This document shows positions 1-7,314 of a stretch of DNA of 12,697 nt, one piece after another. Location of the stretch: positions 1-12,697 of the forward strand of contig CAZIGW010000063.1 of NCBI GenBank assembly GCA_964538565.1. Reading direction: 5' to 3'. The notes below the pieces were generated by a model that was not told the origin of the DNA, did not search any database, and saw only the letters and a list, made by a program, of their open reading frames with translations. The stretch comes from CAYVBN01 sp964538565. GTDB lineage: Bacteria; Pseudomonadota; Alphaproteobacteria; Rhizobiales; Xanthobacteraceae. Every line of letters starts with the position of its first letter. Within the stretch, counting starts at the first letter, position 1. A program made the position numbers and the translations under genes.

Positions 1-389
1 TTGCCGACGCCGCCTTTGCCGGACGCGACCGCAATGATCGCGCCGACGCCGGGCACGGCCGGCCCCTGCTCGGGACCCCGCCCGCGGCCGGGAGCCGGCC
101 GGCCGAGGGCCGGCCGGGCGGGTTGCGCGCGCGCGGCGCCCGCCGCCCGTTCCGCGGTGAGCGCGACAAGCGCGGACGTCACGCCGGGCACCGCGCGGAC
201 GGCCGTCTCGGCGGCCTTGCGCACCGGCTCCCAGCGCTGCACCGCCGCCGCGTCGACGTTGATCGAGAAGAACACCTTGCCGTCGGTCACCACGATGTCG
301 GAGAGCGTGCCGGTCTGCGGCAGCGGCAATCCGTCCGGGCTCCTCACGCCGTCGAGACTCGCGAGGATCTGCTGCTTGGTCACCGCCAT
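1..389 (-). CDS. apbC: Mrp/ApbC-family Fe-S cluster carrier ATPase, N-terminal part (3' end beyond window)
   Basis: The first 129 codons of a P-loop NTPase of the Mrp/ApbC/Ind1 family, which bind and deliver iron-sulfur clusters in the cytoplasm. Residues about 1-80 form a MIP18/DUF59-type domain (MAVTKQQILASLDGV... with VVTDGKVFFSINV). Residues about 81-115 are a Pro/Ala/Gly/Arg-rich linker. The deviant Walker A motif ASGKGGVG begins at residue 122 and runs into the window edge, so the ATPase domain and its CxxC are not visible. The ATG at 389 is preceded by CGGAG about six bases upstream, and a sigma70-like promoter lies at 432-459. The gene diverges from the dehydrogenase at 564. Domain order and the GKGGVG signature make the family call firm; the symbol follows common usage (also called mrp). 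Confidence 0.9.
   Translation of the reverse strand, partial: MAVTKQQILASLDGVRSPDGLPLPQTGTLSDIVVTDGKVFFSINVDAAAVQRWEPVRKAAETAVRAVPGVTSALVALTAERAAGAARAQPARPALGRPAPGRGRGPEQGPAVPGVGAIIAVASGKGGVG
95..117. repeat. Perfect GC-only inverted repeat in the Mrp linker
   Basis: CCGGCCGGCC (95-104) and GGCCGGCCGG (108-117) form a 10-base stem with the loop GAG. They lie within the codons for the Pro/Ala/Gly/Arg-rich linker of the Mrp protein. Being made of CCGG units, it most likely reflects low-complexity GC-rich coding sequence. Confidence 0.5.
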
Positions 390-431
390 GACGCACTCCG
401 TTGGGCGGCCCACGATGAGAACCGCACGATC

Positions 432-459
432 TACATAAGGCCCCGGCCGGAACGGTCAA
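432..459 (-). promoter_or_regulatory. Predicted sigma70-type promoter for the Mrp/ApbC gene
   Basis: Read on the minus strand, TTGACC (459-454) and TATGTA (437-432) are separated by 16 bases. Transcription would start near 425, about 35 bases before the ATG at 389. The -35 box is close to consensus and the -10 box is moderate. This is a motif match only. Confidence 0.5.
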
Positions 460-493
460 CGCCGCGCCGGGGCGCGGACCGGCGTGCTCAGGG

Positions 494-523
494 TTGACCT
501 CGCCCCGCGAGGCGGCACAGTAC
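494..523 (+). promoter_or_regulatory. Weak candidate promoter for the 3-hydroxyisobutyrate-dehydrogenase-like gene
   Basis: TTGACC at 494-499 lies 65 bases before the start codon at 564. The best -10 candidate after a 17-18 base spacer is ACAGTA/CAGTAC (517-523), which is poor. The -35 box is the main support. This 174-base divergent spacer (390-563) must carry promoters for both genes. Confidence 0.3.
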
Positions 524-563
524 CCGCCTCGGACGGGCGTGTGGCCCGCGAAGGAGGGATGCG

Positions 564-1433
564 ATGGCGAAGGTGGCGTTTCTCGGGCTCGGCGTGATGG
601 GCTATCCGATGGCCGGCCATCTCAAGGCGAAGGGCGGGCACGACGTCACGGTCTACAACCGCACCGCGGCCAAGTCCGAGAAATGGGTCGCCCAGCACGG
701 CGGCAGCCGCAAGCCGACCCCGAAGGAGGCCGCCGCCGGCCAGGATTTCGTCATAGCCTGCGTCGGCAACGACGCCGACCTGCGCGAGGTGACGCTCGGA
801 CCGGACGGCGCCTTTCACGGCATGACGAAGGGCGCGGTCTTCGTCGACCACACCACCGCCTCGGCCGAGATCGCGCGCGAGCTGCACGCCGAAGCAAAGA
901 AGCGCGGCTTCGATTTCGTCGACGCGCCGGTCTCCGGCGGACAGGCGGGGGCCGAGAACGGCGTGCTCACCGTGATGTGCGGCGGTGACGCGGAGCCTTA
1001 CGCCCGCGCCGAGAAGGTGATCGCGGCCTATGCGCGCATGTGCAAGCTGCTCGGTCCCGCCGGCGCCGGCCAGCTCACCAAGATGGTCAACCAGATCTGC
1101 ATCGCCGGCCTGGTGCAGGGCCTCTCGGAGGGAATTCATTTCGCCAAGAAGGCGGGGCTCGACGTCGAGGCGGTGATCGAGACGATCTCCAAGGGCGCCG
1201 CGCAGTCCTGGCAGATGGAGAACCGCTACAAGACCATGAACGCCGGAAAGTTCGATTTCGGCTTCGCGGTCGACTGGATGCGCAAGGACCTCGCGATCTG
1301 CCTCGCCGAGGCGCGGCGCAACGGCGCGCACCTGCCGGTCACGGCGCTCGTCGACCAGTTCTATTCCGAGGTGCAGAAGATGGGCGGCCGGCGCTGGGAC
1401 ACATCGAGCCTGATCGCGCGGCTGGAGCGGTGA
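564..1433 (+). CDS. NAD(P)-dependent 3-hydroxyisobutyrate dehydrogenase-family oxidoreductase
   Basis: A 289-residue beta-hydroxyacid dehydrogenase, which is the usual full length. The Rossmann signature GLGVMG is at residues 8-13, followed by NRT at 32-34, a pattern often seen in NADPH-preferring members. The substrate-binding motif DAPVSGG is at 120-126 and the catalytic lysine is probably K173 in GAGQLTKMVNQ. The C-terminal helical domain ends in the family-typical WDTSSLI. The start is firm: AAGGAGG at 551-557 sits six bases before ATG. Candidate substrates are 3-hydroxyisobutyrate (valine breakdown), tartronate semialdehyde, or succinic/glyoxylic semialdehyde. The sequence does not distinguish them, and no valine-pathway genes lie nearby. 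It is transcribed alone, diverging from the Mrp gene. Confidence 0.9.
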   Translation: MAKVAFLGLGVMGYPMAGHLKAKGGHDVTVYNRTAAKSEKWVAQHGGSRKPTPKEAAAGQDFVIACVGNDADLREVTLGPDGAFHGMTKGAVFVDHTTASAEIARELHAEAKKRGFDFVDAPVSGGQAGAENGVLTVMCGGDAEPYARAEKVIAAYARMCKLLGPAGAGQLTKMVNQICIAGLVQGLSEGIHFAKKAGLDVEAVIETISKGAAQSWQMENRYKTMNAGKFDFGFAVDWMRKDLAICLAEARRNGAHLPVTALVDQFYSEVQKMGGRRWDTSSLIARLER

Positions 1434-1459
1434 GCTCGAAAGCTTTGGCTCAAGTTTTT
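1431..1459 (+). terminator. Candidate intrinsic terminator of the dehydrogenase gene
   Basis: TGAGC (1431-1435, overlapping the stop codon) can pair with GCTCA (1448-1452). AG and five Ts (1455-1459) follow. The 12-base loop contains AAAGCTTT and could fold further. The stem is short but the T tract is unusual in this GC-rich DNA. Confidence 0.4.
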
Positions 1460-1691
1460 CACGCTTACGTAACGTCGCACCTGACTCGCATAGATAGATT
1501 GTCGCGTCAACCGGAGGCCTGGTGCAATCGCGCCACAAACATGGGCATTGCGGCGCTTTCGCAACTGAAAGGATTTTTCCTCCATCCCAAAGATGCGGTA
1601 GCATTTTAGGCATTGGATCGGGGATTGTTGCTGATCCTCTTACTAGGTGGGGCTCTTCCGGTATTTCGATCGCAGCACTGGGGGGAAGACA

Positions 1692-2279
1692 ATGCGAGTG
1701 ATTTCGCTTGCAGTCGCATTCAGCATCGCCGTCATCACCAATGCCAGGGCCGCCGAAATACATCAATTTAATCTGACGACCGTCAAAAATACGGTTCAAT
1801 GTGAAGTCGGCCTTTTCGGATACAGGATGCGGAGGGCGCGCATACCTCGAGAAAAGCAGCGGGCAGAAATCACCATCACGTCGAAGGAGTCCACCTCAAC
1901 AAGCGGCGGATTCAACTTCCTTCTCGCGGCGTTGTTTGGGGGCCAAGTGCAGGCGAAGGAAGAAGTTATCCAGTTGTACGACACTGATCTCGTCTACAAC
2001 ATTCATCCCGACAACCGGGCCGCTTGCAAAAAAAGAAACCGCATTCCAAATGGCATTGGAGTTTATGCATGCCTTGTTCAATCTCGGAACATTTTTGCGC
2101 CGGATGCCCAAGGACAGGGAATTAGGCGGGTCACCTGTTCAAGCCAGTTCAATGTGTCCGTCAATGCGGGGCTAAACGCAAAATTTCCAATCTACATCGT
2201 AACTGTGGGGCCAACTGTAGTGCACGAACATTCGAGTGCGTATACCGTTGCGACAAAAATACCGGCTGGCAAGGAATAG
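1692..2279 (+). CDS. Hypothetical exported protein with four cysteines
   Basis: A 195-residue protein that I do not recognise. Residues 1-20 look like a Sec signal peptide (MRVISLAVAFSIAVITNARA, cleavage near ARA|AE), so the mature protein should be periplasmic or secreted. It has four cysteines (C37, C112, C127, C149), enough for two disulfides, and a short hydrophobic glycine-containing stretch around residues 72-84. The rest looks beta-rich and polar. I chose ATG 1692 over the upstream in-frame start at 1647 because it gives a clean signal peptide and follows GGGGGAAG. Sampled 60-base rows run 43-55% GC against about 73% in a sampled row of the preceding gene, with frequent AAA, AAT and ATA codons. 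That points to foreign origin or weak selection. It stands alone between unrelated genes. Confidence 0.65.
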   Translation: MRVISLAVAFSIAVITNARAAEIHQFNLTTVKNTVQCEVGLFGYRMRRARIPREKQRAEITITSKESTSTSGGFNFLLAALFGGQVQAKEEVIQLYDTDLVYNIHPDNRAACKKRNRIPNGIGVYACLVQSRNIFAPDAQGQGIRRVTCSSQFNVSVNAGLNAKFPIYIVTVGPTVVHEHSSAYTVATKIPAGKE

Positions 2280-2995
2280 GTGGGATTTGTCTTCCCGGGC
2301 AGATCTATCCAGCCTGCGGTATGCAATCCAGCCATGACCGAAAAGCAAAACTGACCTTCTTACAGAGTTGGTCCCCGCGAGAGCATTTTTGCGTCGCAAG
2401 CCTGAAGTGCGCTCAACTTGAGTTTGCGTTGAGCAGCCTATTTGCAATCTTCTTCAGATGAACCACGAGGTCGTTGCCTTTGTTGCTAAGGCACGAAGCA
2501 CAGAAACTGCGCTCGCCCTTGTGCAGGCGAGGCCAAAGTCAATCTATCTGCCCGATGAAATTAGGAGGCTCGTTGTCGCATTCATCTCTGGATTTCGAGC
2601 ATGCTGGCTGATTCAATTCGGCATCATGCTTTCGAACGCTCTTGGGGCGCGTGGAGGGATTTCTCCGCACCACCCCAGCTTGCCTTCTCCATGGCCGGAT
2701 TTGCCCCCTCCACCGCGCTGTCTCTACTACAGAGCTCCAGGCCAGCACCCTGGCAGCTGAACGACCTAGCGCCACACAACCGAGCATCGAACAACGCCCG
2801 GGCACAACGCGCGCGGGTCCCCGGTCGCGCGCCGCACTGACATCCATTTTTCCGAAGCCCCGTCGCCGGTTGCTGGGCGGGGATTTCCTGCCTGCCGGCA
2901 TCGCCGCCGATGCAACGTTCTCTAAAGCGTTGCGGCCGTAATTTGATACCGCACTGACGTTTAGGTCTCCCCAGACCCACCGAAGGATTCGGATC
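2280..2995. other. 716-base intergenic stretch with no convincing gene
   Basis: No reading frame here has both a credible ribosome binding site and protein-like composition. A 100-codon frame at 2458-2760 on the plus strand turns into a Pro/Ser/His-rich tail, and overlapping minus-strand frames run into the chemoreceptor gene. Composition changes from moderate GC (2280 to about 2640) to GC-rich (from about 2770), so the low-GC block containing the exported-protein gene probably ends around 2640-2770. Only small inverted repeats are visible. The last bases hold the AAGGA ribosome binding site of the chemoreceptor gene. Confidence 0.5.
2402..2457. repeat. Nested inverted repeats
   Basis: An outer pair, CTGAAG (2402-2407) and CTTCAG (2452-2457), encloses a perfect 7-base inner pair, GCTCAAC (2411-2417) and GTTGAGC (2428-2434), with a 10-base loop. 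It could be an RNA hairpin or operator-like site downstream of the exported-protein gene. No T tract follows, so terminator function is doubtful. Confidence 0.35.
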
Positions 2996-5032
2996 ATGCG
3001 CAATCTGTCGTTCTCGAAGCTGCTGCTGATCGTGGCGGGATTGCCGCTGGTGGCGATGGTGCTGTTTGCCGGAACCCTCACGTACGAAAGCTGGACGCGC
3101 TATCGCGACCTGGTGCGGGCCTCGTCGCTGGCGCACCTCAGCGTCGCCGTCGGGCGCTTCGCCGGCATCGCCATTCCGGGCGAAGGGGCGATCAGCCGCG
3201 AGGCGGTCGCCGGACGCGCCGACGCGGCGACGATTGAGGCGCGCCGCCGCACGACCGACGAGCTCTACAGGGCCGTGCGCGAGGCGGCGGAAGCGAACGG
3301 CGTCGCCGATCCCAAGCTCGAAACGCAGCTCAAAGCCCTGGGCGATCGCATGAAGCTGATCGCCGAGCTGCGCCGGAAGATCGATGCGAAGGCGCTCTCC
3401 TCGCCCAGCGACAGCACCATCGTGCTGGCGCCCACGGCCGCTCTCGCGGTGAATTTCGTCGGCACGGCCGCCTCCGTCGCCGCCGACGCGGTGCTCTCCC
3501 GCCGCATCTTCGCGCTCTATGCCACGCTGCAATTCAACGAGAACTCCCTCGTGCAGCGCGGCACCGGACAATACGGGCTCGAATCCGGCAAGCTCGCGTC
3601 CGGCCCCTATCTGCTGCTGGCGCGCGCCGTCGCCCTGCAGGCGACGTTCGGCAAGCTGTTCAAGGACTACGCCGCGCCGGAACTGGTCGCGCTCTATCAG
3701 TCGTTCGAAGACGCCCGCGGACGCGAAATGCAGGAGCTGCGCGAGATCGCGCTGCGTAACAACGGCACGCCCGCCTCGCCCGAGCAGGTCAAGCGCTGGC
3801 TCGAGCTCTGCGCCGAGCTCACCGACGTCCTGAACAAGATCGTCGTTTCCAGCGCCGACTCGCTCGGTGCGGAGGCCGACCGCATGGTCGCCGAGGCCCG
3901 CAACAGCCTGATCGCGTATTCCGGCGTGAGCCTAGGAGTGCTCCTCCTGGTGCTGCTTTCCTGCCGGTTGGTGCTGCGAACCCTCGGCGGTCTGCTCGGC
4001 GGGTTGGTCGAGACGATGGAAGCGCTCGGCAACAGGCACTTAGACATCGCGGTGCCGAGCCTCGAACGGAACGACCAGATCGGCATCATGGCGCGCGCGG
4101 CGGAAAACTTCCGAGTGAATCTCAAGCGCGTCGAGGCGCTCGAAGCCGAGCAGAAGGCCGCCGAGGCGCGCACGAACGACCAGAAGCGGCGAATGCTCGC
4201 GCAGATCGCGGCGGACTTCGAATCCGAGATCGGCGGCGTCGTCCAGGCCGTGACCGAGAGCGCCAGCCAGATGGAAGCGAGCGCGCGCACCACCGCCCGC
4301 GCGATCGGCGACGTTCAGACCCTCGCCGCCGGCGTCTCGGCCGCGTCCGAGCAGGCGTCCGCCAACGTGCAGACCGTCTCCGCCGCGACCGAGGAACTCG
4401 CCGCCAGCATCGCCGAGGTGGCGGTGCAGGTGCGGCGCTCCAACGAGATCGCCCAGAGCGCCAATCGTGCGGCGCAGGAGACCGACCGCACGGTCCAGAG
4501 CCTCGCCTCCGCCGCCGACACGATCGGCACGGTCGTCGCGCTCATCCGCGACATCGCCAACCAGACCAATCTGCTCGCCCTCAACGCCACCATCGAGGCG
4601 GCGCGCGCGGGCGAATCCGGCAAGGGCTTCGCCGTGGTCGCCTCCGAGGTGAAGTCGCTGGCGAGCCAGACGGCGTCGGCGACCGGGGACATTCAAAGAC
4701 AGATCGCCGCCATGCAGGCCAACACCCACCAGACCGTGGAGGCGATCGCCGTCATCAGCAAGATCGTGCAGGAAATGGACGCCATCTCCGGGACGATCGC
4801 GGCGGCGATCGAGCAGCAGCGCGCGTCGACCGAAGAAATCTCGCGCAACGTCCAGCAGGCGGCGAGCGGCGCCCAGGAAGTCTCGGATAACATCGGTGGC
4901 GTCTCGCAGGCCGCCTCCACCACCGGCACCGCCGCCAACGACGTGCTCGACGTCTCGGTCGAGCTCTCACGCATGGCGGGCAAGCTCGGCCACGCGGTCA
5001 GCCATTTCGTCGCCAAGGTGCGCGCGGCCTGA
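2996..5032 (+). CDS. Methyl-accepting chemotaxis protein with NIT-like periplasmic sensor
   Basis: A 678-residue inner-membrane chemoreceptor. TM1 spans about residues 8-28 and TM2 about 305-328. Between them lie about 275 periplasmic residues, helix-rich with no PAS/Cache features. The paired segments (ARRRTTDELYRAVREA at 82-97; NENSLVQRGTGQYGLESGKL at 181-200, then a helix ending ALYQSF) resemble the nitrate/nitrite-sensing NIT domain. This resemblance is inference. HAMP covers about 329-383. The long coiled-coil signalling domain has its conserved tip at about 517-556 (RDIANQTNLLALNATIEAAR), where CheA and CheW bind. There is no C-terminal CheR-docking pentapeptide (the end is HFVAKVRAA). 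AAGGA eight bases before ATG supports the start. No che genes are nearby, so it is an orphan receptor that probably feeds a remote CheA/CheW system. Confidence 0.93.
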   Translation: MRNLSFSKLLLIVAGLPLVAMVLFAGTLTYESWTRYRDLVRASSLAHLSVAVGRFAGIAIPGEGAISREAVAGRADAATIEARRRTTDELYRAVREAAEANGVADPKLETQLKALGDRMKLIAELRRKIDAKALSSPSDSTIVLAPTAALAVNFVGTAASVAADAVLSRRIFALYATLQFNENSLVQRGTGQYGLESGKLASGPYLLLARAVALQATFGKLFKDYAAPELVALYQSFEDARGREMQELREIALRNNGTPASPEQVKRWLELCAELTDVLNKIVVSSADSLGAEADRMVAEARNSLIAYSGVSLGVLLLVLLSCRLVLRTLGGLLGGLVETMEALGNRHLDIAVPSLERNDQIGIMARAAENFRVNLKRVEALEAEQKAAEARTNDQKRRMLAQIAADFESEIGGVVQAVTESASQMEASARTTARAIGDVQTLAAGVSAASEQASANVQTVSAATEELAASIAEVAVQVRRSNEIAQSANRAAQETDRTVQSLASAADTIGTVVALIRDIANQTNLLALNATIEAARAGESGKGFAVVASEVKSLASQTASATGDIQRQIAAMQANTHQTVEAIAVISKIVQEMDAISGTIAAAIEQQRASTEEISRNVQQAASGAQEVSDNIGGVSQAASTTGTAANDVLDVSVELSRMAGKLGHAVSHFVAKVRAA

Positions 5033-5151
5033 GGCAGGGCCGCCGCCCCGCCCGGCTCCACGGTACTCCCTGCAGCCAAGCGGCCTCTGGCGCGCGGCGC
5101 GCGGATCGGCGAAACTGCGCCGGCGTTTGCGTTCCGGCGGAGACACGTGCC

Positions 5152-5694
5152 GTGTCCTACGACTTCGATCAGTTCGTCACCGACTGCCGCGCCATCCTCT
5201 CGCGCGATCCGGGTCCGCAAGGGCGCGAGCAGGTTCGCCTTCGGCTCGAGCGCCTGCTCGCCGAAGAGGACTTCATCCGGACCTATTGCGGCGACGACGC
5301 GCCGCGAGGGTTGCGGCTCCTCTACGAGGACGAGGAACTCGGATTCCAGATCCTCGCGCACATCAACGACAAGGCGCGGGTCTCGCCGCCGCATGACCAC
5401 GGCCAGTCCTGGGCGATCTACGGCCAGGCCAGCCAATACACCGACATGACCGAGTGGGAGCGCGTGGACGACGCGGGCGATCCGGCGCGCGCAACGCTGC
5501 GCCCGAAGAAGACCTACCGCCTCATGCCCGGCCAGGCCGGAATCTATCAGGACGGCGCGATCCACTCGATCGACTACCCCGACAAGGCGCGTTTCGTCCG
5601 CGTGACCGGTACGAACCTCGACCGCATTCCCCGCGTCCGGTTCGATCTCGCGACCGGCGCCGTGCAGCCGATGACGCCGCAGCAGGCGACCTGA
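5152..5694 (+). CDS. Cysteine dioxygenase-like cupin (predicted thiol dioxygenase)
   Basis: A 180-residue double-stranded beta-helix (cupin) protein. The motif PPHDHGQ gives H81 and H83, and H138 (GAIHSID) is the likely third ligand. The HxH followed about 55 residues later by His matches the three-histidine iron site of cysteine dioxygenases (H86/H88/H140 in the mammalian enzyme). Residues 1-60 are helical and the conserved-looking YEDEELGFQILAHI precedes the barrel. The expected activity is iron-dependent oxidation of a small thiol to a sulfinate; the substrate is unknown. The start is GTG at 5152 with GGAG nine bases upstream. It is the first gene of a tight operon: the rhodanese gene begins 12 bases after its stop, which supports a sulfur role. 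Another cupin function remains possible. Confidence 0.8.
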   Translation: MSYDFDQFVTDCRAILSRDPGPQGREQVRLRLERLLAEEDFIRTYCGDDAPRGLRLLYEDEELGFQILAHINDKARVSPPHDHGQSWAIYGQASQYTDMTEWERVDDAGDPARATLRPKKTYRLMPGQAGIYQDGAIHSIDYPDKARFVRVTGTNLDRIPRVRFDLATGAVQPMTPQQAT

Positions 5695-5706
5695 GCGGAG
5701 CCCGCC

Positions 5707-7311
5707 TTGGACACGACACCGGAATTGCGAGCGCTGGCGCCGGCCGATGTCAAGGCGATGTGCGACGACGGCGAGGAGATCGCGCTCCTCGATCTGCGCG
5801 AGGAACTGATCTTTTCGCGGGCGCACCTTCTTCATGCGCGTTCGCTGCCGCTGAGCCGGCTCGAGCTGCGCATGGCGCGGCTCGTGCCGCGCAAGACGAC
5901 GCGCATCGTGCTCGTCGACGACGCCGACGGGCTCGCCGGGCGCGCGGCCGCGATCCTGGCGCGCCACGGCTACACCGACCTGTCCGTGCTCGACGGCGGC
6001 ATCGCGGCCTGGGAGCGCGCCGGCTTCGAGCTGTTCTCCGGCGTCCACGTCCCGAGCAAGGGCTTCGGCGAATTCGTCGAGCACCAAAGCGAGACTCCGA
6101 GCATCGCCGCCGAGGAGCTCGAGCGGATGATGCGTGACGGAACGAATCTCATCGTGCTCGACAGCCGCCCGCTCGACGAATACGCGCGCATGTCGATCCC
6201 GGGCGCCATCAACGTGCCGGGCGCGGAGCTCGTGCTGCGCATCCGCGACCTCGCGCCCTCGCCCGACACGATGGTCGTGGTGAATTGCGCCGGGCGGACC
6301 CGCAGCATCATCGGCACGCAGTCGCTGATCGACGCCGGCGTTCCCAACAAGGTCGTTGCGCTGCGCAACGGCACCATGGGCTGGAATCTCGCCGGCCTCG
6401 CATGCGAGAGCGGCAAGAGCCGGCGCGCGCCGGCGCCCTCGGAATCCGCACTCGCCTGGGCCAAGACGGCCGCCGACCGCGTGGCCCGGCGCTTCGGCGT
6501 GGAACGGATCGATCGCGCGACGCTCGACCGTTTCCGCGCCGAGCAGGACCGGCGCTCACTCTATGTCTTCGACGTGCGGGATCCTGCCGAATACGCGGTC
6601 GCGCACGTCCCCGGTGCGCTCTCGGCCCCGGGCGGCCAGCTCGTGCAGGCGACCGACTTCTATATCGGCACGCTCGGCGCGCGCGTGGTCCTTGTCGACG
6701 ACAAGGAAGTGCGCGCGCTGATGACGGGCTCCTGGCTGCGGCGCATGGGATGGAAGGACGTATTCGTGCTCGCCGAGTCCGGCCGCGCGACCGGATGGGC
6801 GGAAAATCCCGTGCTCGGCCCCGACCCCATGCCGGAGCTGCGCATCGATTGCGCGGAGCTCACCGACCTGCTGGCGCACGACGAGGCGACCGTGGTCGAT
6901 CTGTCGCTGAGCCGCGGCTACCTGGCAGGTCACATTCCGGGCGCGTGGTTCGCCATCCGCTCGCGCCTCGCCCATGCGCTTGCGCGGATTCCGCTGCGCG
7001 GCGCCCTGGTGCTGACCTCCGAGGACGGGGTGCTCGCCGGGCTTGCCGCGCCCGAGGCCTGCGCGCTGACGAAATGTCCCGTCCGCTATCTCTCCGGCGG
7101 CAACGGGGCCTGGCAGCAGGCCGGGCATCCGATCACCGCCGACGATCCTCGCATGGCGGACGAGGCGGTCGACATCTGGCTCCGGCCCTACGAACTGCCG
7201 GACGCGCCGAAGTCGGCGATGATCGAGTATCTGACCTGGGAGACCGACCTGCTGCCGCGCCTCGAACGCGACGGCTATCTCGATCGGTTGCGTGCCGGGC
7301 AGGCCGGATGA
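5707..7311 (+). CDS. Four-domain rhodanese-related sulfurtransferase with one catalytic cysteine
   Basis: A 534-residue cytoplasmic protein of four tandem rhodanese folds, about residues 8-110, 132-232, 266-366 and 378-478, with a short C-terminal tail. Each repeat shows the DLR/DSR/DVR/DLS strand and an H(I/V)PGA-like or related element. Only domain 2 has the active-site loop, VNCAGRTRS, with C194 and R199 in the CxxxxR arrangement. The cysteine position is D72 in domain 1, D332 in domain 3 and about S438 in domain 4, so those domains are probably structural or ligand-binding. It would move sulfane sulfur between persulfide donors and acceptors. The start is TTG at 5707, supported by GCGGAG (5695-5700); no closer start gives a complete first domain. 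It is encoded between the cupin and DUF938 genes in one operon. Confidence 0.88.
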   Translation: MDTTPELRALAPADVKAMCDDGEEIALLDLREELIFSRAHLLHARSLPLSRLELRMARLVPRKTTRIVLVDDADGLAGRAAAILARHGYTDLSVLDGGIAAWERAGFELFSGVHVPSKGFGEFVEHQSETPSIAAEELERMMRDGTNLIVLDSRPLDEYARMSIPGAINVPGAELVLRIRDLAPSPDTMVVVNCAGRTRSIIGTQSLIDAGVPNKVVALRNGTMGWNLAGLACESGKSRRAPAPSESALAWAKTAADRVARRFGVERIDRATLDRFRAEQDRRSLYVFDVRDPAEYAVAHVPGALSAPGGQLVQATDFYIGTLGARVVLVDDKEVRALMTGSWLRRMGWKDVFVLAESGRATGWAENPVLGPDPMPELRIDCAELTDLLAHDEATVVDLSLSRGYLAGHIPGAWFAIRSRLAHALARIPLRGALVLTSEDGVLAGLAAPEACALTKCPVRYLSGGNGAWQQAGHPITADDPRMADEAVDIWLRPYELPDAPKSAMIEYLTWETDLLPRLERDGYLDRLRAGQAG

Positions 7312-7314
7312 CAC

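Noticed and set aside
95..117. CCGG inverted repeat as a possible terminator or mobile-element end
   Set aside because: It lies inside the Mrp coding sequence and consists of repeated CCGG units, so low-complexity linker codons explain it.
1615..1637. GGATC...GATCC inverted repeat upstream of the exported-protein gene, considered as an operator
   Set aside because: The arms are only five bases with a 13-base loop. Such pairs are common by chance, and no promoter boxes flank it convincingly.
456..1799. A 447-codon minus-strand frame
   Set aside because: Antisense shadow of the dehydrogenase gene, running across the low-GC junction. No motif.
2458..2760. A 100-codon plus-strand frame in the gene-free stretch
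   Set aside because: No ribosome binding site, and composition drifts from plausible to a Pro/Ser/His-rich tail. I recognise no family. A degraded gene cannot be excluded, but there is no positive evidence.
2539..3081. A minus-strand frame overlapping the chemoreceptor start
   Set aside because: It covers the chemoreceptor ribosome binding site and signal-anchor codons and has no protein-like features of its own.
4693..6087. A 464-codon minus-strand frame
   Set aside because: Antisense to the chemoreceptor 3' end, the cupin and the rhodanese 5' end. It has no recognisable domain.
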